Below are positions 36,182 through 43,723 of a stretch of 44,582 nt of DNA, one piece after another (the stretch's first letter is position 1; each line of letters begins with the position of its first letter). A program made the translations under genes and the position numbers. Under the pieces are notes generated by a model. That model searched no databases. It was given only the letters and a program-made list of their open reading frames with translations, and was not told the DNA's origin. The stretch comes from a virus, in the IMG/VR virus record IMGVR_UViG_3300031554_000002, positions 1 to 44,582 of that record; one strand, given 5' to 3'.

Positions 36182-36399
36182 AAAGGGACGACTGGGAGTG
36201 CGAGTTCGGGCCGTTTCATATCTTTGACCCAGAGGACATAGAGGTGTGCTTCGGTTGCCAGATAGTCACGTTTCATTGTGCGAATTGTGAGAGGCCGATA
36301 GCGAAGATGGCGTTGAGGGATTGCCCAGAGGAGACGCACAGAGTTCTGGCCGAGCTAGCCTTGAACCTGGGAGATGGTAATGGCCGAGAATCCCATTGA
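36178..36399 (+). CDS. Small zinc-finger protein
   Basis: 73 residues, ATGA-coupled to the portal. CFGCQIVTFHCANCERP gives CxxC...CxxC. Acidic N-terminus (DDWECEFGPF). Function unknown; placement between portal and internal proteins is unusual for a zinc protein. Confidence 0.55.
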   Translation: MKRDDWECEFGPFHIFDPEDIEVCFGCQIVTFHCANCERPIAKMALRDCPEETHRVLAELALNLGDGNGRESH

Positions 36400-36613
36400 G
36401 CGTGACGTAATCGCCGCCGAGGGTGTTCTGCGCCGCGAGTTTGACATCATCGAGAAGGCGGCGGGAAACGTCGCGCCCGTTGGGAAGAGGCTGCTCACAC
36501 GCCGCGAGAAGCTGATGCGCTCACTCGCTACCCCCGCGAAGACGTGGACGCCCGCGCAGAGCGAGTTCGTACTGAGAGAACTTCTGAGGATGAAAGATGG
36601 CGGAAAACCTTAA
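36374..36613 (+). CDS. Small helical protein
   Basis: 79 residues from ATG 36374, or 77 from ATG 36380 with GGGAG upstream. Helices EGVLRREFDIIEKAAG and LTRREKLMRSLATPAK; TPAQSEFVLRELLRMK. No motif. Overlaps both neighbours. Confidence 0.45.
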   Translation: MVMAENPIERDVIAAEGVLRREFDIIEKAAGNVAPVGKRLLTRREKLMRSLATPAKTWTPAQSEFVLRELLRMKDGGKP

Positions 36614-37823
36614 AGCACTCGTTCAGAAGAAGCTCCAAGACAGGGGATTGAGTGAACTCTGGCCCGTGATTGACCGCGTGGTGCAGTTGGAATCGAGTTG
36701 GAACCCCAACGCCCATAACACTAAAGGCGAGGACTCGGTTGGGCTGTTCCAGTTGAACCGCGCTGGCGGCTTGGGGTCGGGTTACTCAGTAACCCAGCTT
36801 ATGACGCCTGAGACCAACATCGAAATCGCCCTGAGCGCCATTGAGGGGGCGCTGAAGGGCGGTAAGAGCGTAGAGCAGGCCCTTTCCCCCTGGACAACCT
36901 CAAAGACGGCACTACAAGGTGGTGGAACTATGACAGAACCGATAACCGCAGCAGGTGGTGTAACTATGGCGAAAAATCAGTCTTTTTGGGATTGGCTAGA
37001 GGAACAGGGATTTATATCTGGGCCGCAGAGCTATGTCATCGAGGCGACGGGTGAGACCGTCACCCTTCCAGGTGGGGGACTCAAAGATGGTGTTACCGCC
37101 AATATGATCAATGATCTCTGGGCGCAATTCTCTGGTTCTCAGGGGGCAGGCGCGACACCACAGGAAACCGCAGTCAGTCAACAGGGCCTTGACATAGCAC
37201 TCGCTAAGGCGCGGGCAGAGCTGAAGGAAAAACCCTTAGAGTGGGTTGCGCAGAAGTTTGCTAACGACATCGCCGCACTACAGGAGGGGCGCAGCACAGC
37301 CGAGTACGCGCAAGAGTACGCGAGTAACATTGCGCCGCCAAGTATGACTACCATGCCCTACACTGGCCCCACGAGTGCGGTCGGGCAGTTGCAGCAGAAG
37401 ATCGGCATGACGCCATCACCCGCCCTCCCGCTACCGCTCGCCCCTGCGAGCGGGCCTTATGAAGCATTGGGTCAAGCCCAGCAGTACGTTCCCCAATCGC
37501 CCAACTTGCAGTTCAATGCACCATCGCTTCCGCAAAGCGCACCCAACCTTGCGGGCCTCAGCGGCTTCCCGCAGACGATGGGTGGGGATATGAGCGGCAT
37601 GGGTGGGGGCATGGGAGCGGGCATGGGCATGGGAGCGACGGCGGGAGTTAGCCCATCGACGCTGCCTGTGGATATTAGGCAACTGTTCTCTGGTTCGCAG
37701 ATTCCGACTAGTGGAACCGCTGGGATGATGGGATGGGGGAACTCTTTGCTACAGGCTATTCAGATGCTTGGCCTTAGAGGGGCTATGGCAGGGCAAGTAG
37801 CACAACTTCCGATAGGAGCATGA
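36597..37823 (+). CDS. Virion-associated lytic transglycosylase (SLT-like)
   Basis: 408 residues. Residues 24-85 match the SLT lysozyme fold: VQLESSWNPNAHN (catalytic Glu near 31), then DSVGLFQLN and INIEIALSAIEGAL. It would cut peptidoglycan locally during DNA ejection. Residues 125-290 are soluble with a possible second start at MAKNQSFWDWLEEQ; residues 330-360 are a Met/Gly-rich repeat (MGGDMSGMGGGMGAGMGMG). Located between portal and internal proteins, as in podoviruses. Confidence 0.75.
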   Translation: MAENLKALVQKKLQDRGLSELWPVIDRVVQLESSWNPNAHNTKGEDSVGLFQLNRAGGLGSGYSVTQLMTPETNIEIALSAIEGALKGGKSVEQALSPWTTSKTALQGGGTMTEPITAAGGVTMAKNQSFWDWLEEQGFISGPQSYVIEATGETVTLPGGGLKDGVTANMINDLWAQFSGSQGAGATPQETAVSQQGLDIALAKARAELKEKPLEWVAQKFANDIAALQEGRSTAEYAQEYASNIAPPSMTTMPYTGPTSAVGQLQQKIGMTPSPALPLPLAPASGPYEALGQAQQYVPQSPNLQFNAPSLPQSAPNLAGLSGFPQTMGGDMSGMGGGMGAGMGMGATAGVSPSTLPVDIRQLFSGSQIPTSGTAGMMGWGNSLLQAIQMLGLRGAMAGQVAQLPIGA

Positions 37824-37824
37824 T

Positions 37825-38988
37825 ATGGCTGGACAATACGGCGCAATTAACATTCCTCTACCCGAAGAGAACTACTTACTTGACTCCTACCTCGTGGGTA
37901 TCGGTATGCAGGAGGAGGCAGCTACCACTCGGTTTAGTGCTCAGGAGCAGCGGCTTCATAGCGAATTTCTCGCGGACTTGGATAGGTTGGAGGAAGAGGC
38001 TCAGCTTCAGTATCAGCAGGCCGTTGAGGTTGCCCGTATCTACGCAGGTGCGGACAGCGACTATGCGCGGGCTGTTGTTCAGAAAGCCAACATTGACGCC
38101 CAGGCAGCGATTGACGCAGCCAACATCGCCGCCGCTGCTAAAAAGTATGACGCCGATACCCAGTTGAAGATCGCCAAGATGACGACTGGTTTGGAGCGGC
38201 AGCGGATTGCCGCTGTCGAACTGGCGCAGCCTGGGGATTGGCTGGCTCGTGTCGGTTTCTTCCGAGGCCAGACGCCAGAACAAGCAAAAGCCCTTACTCA
38301 GTATGGCGGCGGGACAGTGTTCGGCGGGCAGATTCCAGGGGCAGCAGAAACGACTACGCTACCGCGTCCTGCATACGGAGGTTATCCCCAAGGTATCGCA
38401 GGAGAGGCGGGGCCAGAGGTTGTAACAGCTACGCCCGAAGGTGTGCAGATTAAGCCCATAGCCAACCCAAGACAGAGACTACCGAACCTGCCACGCTTTC
38501 AGTATGGGGGTAGTATGCCGTATCCTCAGTGGGGGAAACCTCTTACTAAGCCGCAGTTGCCCAGTTTGAATCAGCCTACCAATCCTGCGACATCTAGCTG
38601 GCAGAAGCAACCTAATTGGGGGCAGCAAACCGACACGGCCACGCCCGCTGCCCCAGCAGAGTCGCCCGTCAACCAGCTTCCATTCCTTCAGTATGCCCGC
38701 GCTGGCGGGCAGCAGGCAGTTGCGCCTTTCCAGGCATGGACAGGGCCGACGACAATCCCAGCGGCGGGAATTACAACCGATGTTCCTCCGCCCTGGCAAT
38801 ACAACATCGTTCAATATCAGAACATGAGCCGTCCTGAACAAGCGATGCTGGCGGCAACTTGGCGCGGGTTGGGTATGATTGCGGGCGCGACGGAAGAAGA
38901 GATGATCGCCAACGCTTATGAGGCAATGAGCCGTTCGGCCTGGACTGGGGCGCAGATTCCCGCCGTTACTCAGTATGGGAGCTGGTAG
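37825..38988 (+). CDS. Internal virion-type protein with coiled coil
   Basis: 387 residues. Residues 20-130 are an Ala/Gln/Glu coiled coil (EEEAQLQYQQAVEVARIYAG); residues 160-310 are Pro/Gln/Gly/Thr-rich and probably disordered (TTLPRPAYGGYPQG). AGGAGCATGAT precedes the ATG. Position next to the transglycosylase and the 1195-residue protein suggests it is ejected or forms part of the internal core. Confidence 0.5.
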   Translation: MAGQYGAINIPLPEENYLLDSYLVGIGMQEEAATTRFSAQEQRLHSEFLADLDRLEEEAQLQYQQAVEVARIYAGADSDYARAVVQKANIDAQAAIDAANIAAAAKKYDADTQLKIAKMTTGLERQRIAAVELAQPGDWLARVGFFRGQTPEQAKALTQYGGGTVFGGQIPGAAETTTLPRPAYGGYPQGIAGEAGPEVVTATPEGVQIKPIANPRQRLPNLPRFQYGGSMPYPQWGKPLTKPQLPSLNQPTNPATSSWQKQPNWGQQTDTATPAAPAESPVNQLPFLQYARAGGQQAVAPFQAWTGPTTIPAAGITTDVPPPWQYNIVQYQNMSRPEQAMLAATWRGLGMIAGATEEEMIANAYEAMSRSAWTGAQIPAVTQYGSW

Positions 38989-41900
38989 TGCCCGAATCCT
39001 GGGAGAGCGCATCCGACGCTGAGTGGGAAGACCTTGAGCACGAGATTCTGCGCGTCTTCGGGGTTGGCCCGCGCCCGATACAAGAGGCGATAGGCAAAGT
39101 CCTCGAAGTCAAGCCGCCCGTTGAGAAGAAAGCCAAGGCGCTTTCCCTTGAGATGTTAGGTGCCACCAAGCCTGCACCAACGACGGTCGAAGAGAAGATA
39201 AAGGCTGAGGGTTGGGTTCCGTTAGCCACTAAGAAGGCGGCTGAGGAGCAAGGCCCACCCGCTAATATCTTCGAGCAGGCCACAACGCCGCTCCTGCCCC
39301 ATCCCGCGAGAGAAGCCATTAGTGGCGTTCCCATTGTTGGGCCAGTGGCCGAACCTATTATTTCAGGACTAACTAGCCCCGCTGGAATGGCTGGCGCTTT
39401 CTATTTTCCTGGCATAACCGCTGGCATGGTTGCGGGCGGGATAGCTGGTGGTACAGCAGGTGCGGGTTTGGAAGAGGCAGGCTTTAAGCCTGAAGTAGAG
39501 ATAGGCCCTACAACCTGGGGGCCTCGTGGCGTAGGTGAGTTAGCAGGCACCCTCGCTGGCCCTGCGGCCATTCCCGCTCTCGTACGTGCTACTGTGCGAG
39601 GCGCAGCCGCCCTACCAGAGATAACTACGGAGCGCGTGATGCCTGCTGCGCGGCGGGCATTGCTAGAGGAGGCAGGGGGGCCTAAGTGGAAGCCACCGAA
39701 GGGGCCACAGCCCGTAGGCAAGGAAGAGGCAATGGCTCGTTGGCGGGCAGGCTTAGGCGCTGGGAAGCCACCACCAGGCAAGCCACCAGTTGCGCCGCCC
39801 CCCACGGGCGATTCGGGCACAGCACTCAACGATTACTTCGCGGGCGCTCCCGCAAGCGAAAAGGCCCAGCGAACGCTCATACGACGATATGAGGGCGAGG
39901 TAGCATTAGAGAGGGATTTGTATGGGCAAGAGCTTATCCAGGCTCGTAGGCAGGCTGGAAAGGCTCCGCAGTATTTCTCTGCAACCGAATCGCCCCAATC
40001 GGCAGACATCATTCAGGTCATAGATTATCCAGGGCCAATCGAGGAAGCTATCGCCAAGATTGGCCTTCCGCCCGAAGCCGCTGAGACAGCCCGCACCCTG
40101 CGTCAAATTCTGGATCAGGAAACGGCGAAGATGAAGGCCATGATCCCAGGCTTTGAGGGGCGTCAGTGGTATTACCCGCATGAGTATGTGCCTGTTACCG
40201 AGAAGGTGGCAGTAGGTCGAGGCGGTGGGCGGGGTCGGTTCGGAGCCAAGCCTGGATTCACGCGCCAACGGAAGCTAGAAGGGACAATCTTAGATAATTT
40301 GGCTGAACGGCCAGACCTGACACTCAAAACGTGGGATGCCATTGAAACCGTTGAGCGTCGCGTCTATCGAGGGATCATCTATCGTCAGCAAACGGTCATG
40401 CTTCAAAACTTGAAGCGCACTGGCCTAGCGTTGCCCGCATCTGAGGTAGTTGAGGAAAGTTGGCGTGTGCCTAAGATTGGCCCTGCGTTCGAGAGTAAGC
40501 CAGTACCAGGCAAGCCAGACGTTTACACACAGCCCTGGGCTGTTCCTCGTGATATCGCCAAGGCTCTGGAAGATCACTTCGGCACGTCTGCCTTCAATGC
40601 GAATGTTCCCCTACGTGTCATGCGTGAGGCCATTGCAACGGCCAAGTTCGTTAAGGTACTCGGCGGCCTCTTCCAGAATATCGACTATTCGACACGAACG
40701 CTGGGCTACGCTACCAAGTATCGAGACATCGCCATGATTGGGGAGGTTCCCAAGGCTCTTGCTAGGGCTTATGTTCCTGGCTTGGACGCCAGGGTTCGTG
40801 CGCTGGAACTCAAAGACCCGATCATTCGGGCTTTATATCGACATGGTTTGAACCGCGAGGCTGGGCTGGGATTTGTCGGCCCTGAATACGAGAGAATAGC
40901 GGGCGAACTCACTATCTACAAGATTCCGATACTCGGAAAGGCGGCAAAGGCTTTTGGGAGTGGAACCTTCCGTAACGCTCACAACTCATTTGTTACTGGT
41001 CTTGGAAGACGGGTGACACAGAATTACATGAAGGGTGGACTGTCACTGGACGAGGCGGCTGCCAAGGCTGCCCTTAATATCAATGAGAGTTTTTCGTCTC
41101 TTCCTAATTGGCAGAGTGCCTTCCGTAACCCGACGACACGAGACTTTATGCGAACCTTCGTGTTCTCGATGGCTGAACAAGAATCATGGATCAGGATGCC
41201 CTTTAGACAGAAAACCCTCCTTGTGTCCATTCTTTTCGACGTGGTAGCAGCGGCCAACATTCTCAACTACGCTTGGCATGGTGAGTTTCTACCCGCGAGT
41301 GCCTACAAGCCGTTCGAGAATATCCCAGGCGTTGACTATGATCCAACAAAAGAAGGCCCCAAGATGTTGGGCTACAACACTGGTTTCCTGCGGGCTGAAC
41401 TCCCCTACGCAGGGCCACTGGGCAGAAAGGAATACCTTGATCTTCTTGGTCAGGCCGACACCCCAATCCGAATCCTAGCCGATCCTGAGTTCGCCGCTGT
41501 AACTAGGCTAGGCCAGCTTCCCAGCGCCGTGATGCAGGCGTATAAGGGCGAGGAGACCTTCGGGGAAAAGAAAATTGAGGGATTGCCAGGATGGGGTAAG
41601 TTCGCCGCCAAACAGGTAGCCCCAATCCCCGCAACTTCGGTCTTTGAGGAATCCCAACGTATCGGAACGGTTGGCGCTCTACTTCAAGCTGCTGGACTCA
41701 ATGTTTCCGCCGAGCGGCTAGGGCCTCTTTTCCTTCGTCGTTACAAAGAACTGACAGGCAAGGATGAGAAGCCAGATATCGGAGAGATACGGGAGGCCAT
41801 TAACCAATACCCTGAACTTTTGGATATCCAAGTCGAACGGGAGAAGGCTGGCGCAAAGTTGGGCGGCGATATACAGGCCGAACTTCTTGCCCGACGCGAC

Positions 41901-42575
41901 GAAACTGAAGCTCAGTTGGCACAGATGATTCAGTCAGGCCAAGCTACAGGCGTAGAGTTCCGCGACGCCTACAAGGACTTTCAAGCAGAGCGGCGCACCC
42001 TTAACGAACAGCGTGAATACAAAGAGAGGGAGGCAGTAAGCCCAGAGGAAGACATCGCCTTCAAGTATTGGGACGTTGAACTCCAAACGGGTGCTGACGG
42101 CCTATCGGACTGGGACACCTTCTTTGCCGAACGCGATGCCATCTTACAAGAGAACGCTGACAAAGTACCCGTCCAGACGATGAAGACGTGGTTGCGGGAT
42201 TACGAGGCTAACTTCTGGCGCGACGATACTGTGAGGGCCAAGGTAAACGAAATGCTCGACGCCGAGGCCGTCATGGAGACGTACTACAGCATTCCAGCCA
42301 AACAAGGTATGTCTGCTGAGACTGGTAATCGGGCGGCGAAGATAGTGGCTAAAGCGCAGGCTACGGCCAGCGGCACGGGATTGTCATTTGAGGAAGCGCT
42401 GGCAAAGGTGGTGCAGAACAAGGGTGAGTGGGAAATAGCTCTCTTGTTCCGACAGTTGCCCGACAGTCCTGTGCGTAAAGCCTACAAGACGAAACACGCT
42501 GCTGCCTTCGTTTGGTTCTCTGACGTTCCATTGGGCATTGAGGTGGGCCAACTGGAAACGGCAGGCATAAGATGA
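38988..42575 (+). CDS. Large internal virion / ejection protein
   Basis: 1195 residues from GTG 38988, sharing one base with the previous stop. Residues 105-165 are Gly/Ala-rich and hydrophobic (GMAGAFYFPGITAGMVAGGI), a possible membrane-inserting segment; residues 225-275 are Pro/Gly-rich; the remainder is helical and charged, with repeated Glu/Lys segments after residue 900. Size, position and composition match ejection proteins such as the T7 internal core or N4-type virion proteins, without a clear enzyme motif. It is last in the terminase-portal transcript. Confidence 0.55.
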   Translation: MPESWESASDAEWEDLEHEILRVFGVGPRPIQEAIGKVLEVKPPVEKKAKALSLEMLGATKPAPTTVEEKIKAEGWVPLATKKAAEEQGPPANIFEQATTPLLPHPAREAISGVPIVGPVAEPIISGLTSPAGMAGAFYFPGITAGMVAGGIAGGTAGAGLEEAGFKPEVEIGPTTWGPRGVGELAGTLAGPAAIPALVRATVRGAAALPEITTERVMPAARRALLEEAGGPKWKPPKGPQPVGKEEAMARWRAGLGAGKPPPGKPPVAPPPTGDSGTALNDYFAGAPASEKAQRTLIRRYEGEVALERDLYGQELIQARRQAGKAPQYFSATESPQSADIIQVIDYPGPIEEAIAKIGLPPEAAETARTLRQILDQETAKMKAMIPGFEGRQWYYPHEYVPVTEKVAVGRGGGRGRFGAKPGFTRQRKLEGTILDNLAERPDLTLKTWDAIETVERRVYRGIIYRQQTVMLQNLKRTGLALPASEVVEESWRVPKIGPAFESKPVPGKPDVYTQPWAVPRDIAKALEDHFGTSAFNANVPLRVMREAIATAKFVKVLGGLFQNIDYSTRTLGYATKYRDIAMIGEVPKALARAYVPGLDARVRALELKDPIIRALYRHGLNREAGLGFVGPEYERIAGELTIYKIPILGKAAKAFGSGTFRNAHNSFVTGLGRRVTQNYMKGGLSLDEAAAKAALNINESFSSLPNWQSAFRNPTTRDFMRTFVFSMAEQESWIRMPFRQKTLLVSILFDVVAAANILNYAWHGEFLPASAYKPFENIPGVDYDPTKEGPKMLGYNTGFLRAELPYAGPLGRKEYLDLLGQADTPIRILADPEFAAVTRLGQLPSAVMQAYKGEETFGEKKIEGLPGWGKFAAKQVAPIPATSVFEESQRIGTVGALLQAAGLNVSAERLGPLFLRRYKELTGKDEKPDIGEIREAINQYPELLDIQVEREKAGAKLGGDIQAELLARRDETEAQLAQMIQSGQATGVEFRDAYKDFQAERRTLNEQREYKEREAVSPEEDIAFKYWDVELQTGADGLSDWDTFFAERDAILQENADKVPVQTMKTWLRDYEANFWRDDTVRAKVNEMLDAEAVMETYYSIPAKQGMSAETGNRAAKIVAKAQATASGTGLSFEEALAKVVQNKGEWEIALLFRQLPDSPVRKAYKTKHAAAFVWFSDVPLGIEVGQLETAGIR

Positions 42576-42583
42576 TGTGGTTT

Positions 42584-42757
42584 CTAAGGACAATCTCCCT
42601 GGTTCACACATGATTCCTTCAGGTATGCACATGGCTCCCACAGGAATAGCATCACAATGACGATGGCAATCAGTAGAAATATCCATCGTGGCGGGACACT
42701 CCAGAAGTTTATGAGATCGATTAGCCCTCGCCTTAACCATTGCCAGTATTTGTTCAT
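42584..42757 (-). CDS. Small single-span membrane protein, opposite strand
   Basis: 57 residues on the minus strand: basic N-terminus (WLRRGLIDLINFW), one strong membrane span PPRWIFLLIAIVIVMLFLW, and a tail with three Cys (CAYLKESCVNQGDC). GGAGGTGCGGAT gives an ideal ribosome-binding site. It sits between two late units, against their direction. A spanin-, antiholin- or superinfection-exclusion-like role is possible; no lipobox is present. Confidence 0.6.
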   Translation of the reverse strand: MNKYWQWLRRGLIDLINFWSVPPRWIFLLIAIVIVMLFLWEPCAYLKESCVNQGDCP

Positions 42758-42791
42758 ATCCGCACCTCCAACGGATCATAACACACCAGAA

Positions 42792-42825
42792 TTGACAACG
42801 GGAGAACCACTGGTATAATTTAAAG
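42792..42825 (+). promoter_or_regulatory. Strong late-type promoter 2
   Basis: TTGACA (42792-42797), 16-base spacer, TGGTATAAT with TATAAT at 42814-42819. Near-ideal sigma-70 promoter. Transcription should start near 42826, 19 bases before the 25-base element. It drives scaffold, capsid and, across the circle join, the structural genes. Confidence 0.85.
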
Positions 42826-42844
42826 CGTAATCGAATAGGCATTT

Positions 42845-42869
42845 AGGCCGATAGCAGGAAGCGAGGCCG
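42845..42869 (+). promoter_or_regulatory. 25-base late-operon element, copy 2
   Basis: Same 25 bases as 32515-32539; flanks on both sides differ, so the match is not from a larger duplication. Its first GGCCGA (42846-42851) could also pair with the terminator's right arm TCGGCC (42882-42887). Confidence 0.9.
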
Positions 42870-42893
42870 ACGCATTTTGCGTCGGCCTTTTTT
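42865..42893 (+). terminator. Intrinsic terminator after element copy 2
   Basis: GGCCGACGC (42865-42873) pairs perfectly with GCGTCGGCC (42879-42887) around ATTTT, followed by six T. It lies 13 bases before the scaffold ATG, after a strong promoter. Confidence 0.92.
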
Positions 42894-42906
42894 GTTAGGA
42901 GTTGAA

Positions 42907-43713
42907 ATGGCGAAGAAAGCACAGCCTTCCACGCTTGAGGAGACGCCACTTCCAGTGCCAGAGGCCGAGCCTTCGGAAGTCCCTACGCCAGTAGAGACAG
43001 AGGAGGCCAAGCCGAAGGAAGAGGGAGAGGTAGAACCTGAGCCAAAGGAGGAGAAGCCCGATTTCGCCACCCTGCTCGCTGGGCTGTCTAAGGATGAGCG
43101 CAAGGCACTTCTCAAGGAAAACCTTGGGGAAGAGCTTTCGAGCTTGGAGCAGGCGGCTAACGACAGGGCGTGGGAGAAATTGCGGGGCGAGCAGCAGCGC
43201 CGAGTTCAGGCCAATCAAGAGCTTCAGGACACCTTGAAGAATCTTGATGGGGCAGAGGACGACAACAAGAGGGCGGGCCATATTCAGGCTTACGCCGACA
43301 GGATGCTTCAGACGGCATCGCAACAGTGGGCTTTGGAGGCGCTGGATAACCTACGGGAATCCCTTGGCGTGTCGCGTGAGGAGCACGACGAGATCGTTCT
43401 GCGGCTTCATCAGGCGGCGTCTAGGGAGAACCGCGTAGCGACCTTCGGGGACTACGTGAAGCACGTAACGGGAGAGAAATTCATGCCTAGGCAGGAAGTC
43501 AAGAAGGCGCTCAAGGAAGAGGTTAACGCCATCCTAGAGGAGCGTTTGGGCAAAGAGAGAGACAAGGAACCATCTCCCGTTTCTTTGGGGCCAGGGGAGC
43601 CTTCTAACCAGGAGGCAGCGGACAACAGAACCTTATCTGACCCTAATGCGACTGGCGAGCAGAAGGCAGACGCCTTTGAGCGACTGTATGGATACCGCCC
43701 GCGAAACATTTAA
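42907..43713 (+). CDS. Scaffolding protein
   Basis: 268 residues from ATG 42907 (TTAGGAGTTGAA upstream; the longer frame would translate the terminator). Acidic, Glu/Pro-rich N-terminus (residues 10-50), central coiled coil (NDRAWEKLRGEQQRRVQANQ), and basic C-terminal helix region. Composition, length and position just before the capsid gene are those of phage scaffolds, which fill the procapsid and are removed at maturation. No protease gene was found. Confidence 0.75.
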   Translation: MAKKAQPSTLEETPLPVPEAEPSEVPTPVETEEAKPKEEGEVEPEPKEEKPDFATLLAGLSKDERKALLKENLGEELSSLEQAANDRAWEKLRGEQQRRVQANQELQDTLKNLDGAEDDNKRAGHIQAYADRMLQTASQQWALEALDNLRESLGVSREEHDEIVLRLHQAASRENRVATFGDYVKHVTGEKFMPRQEVKKALKEEVNAILEERLGKERDKEPSPVSLGPGEPSNQEAADNRTLSDPNATGEQKADAFERLYGYRPRNI

Positions 43714-43723
43714 GGAGATTTAA

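Larger units (their letters stand above)
42826..42893 (+). ncRNA. Leader RNA / possible small RNA before scaffold
   Basis: From the predicted start to the end of the T-run is about 68 bases with no start codon for a useful frame. It contains the 25-base element and the terminator. Unless antitermination occurs, a discrete short RNA should accumulate. Confidence 0.55.

Noticed and set aside
42877-42906. Longer N-terminus of the scaffold protein
   Set aside because: The extension would translate the terminator hairpin and T-run; ATG 42907 has TAGGAG at proper spacing.
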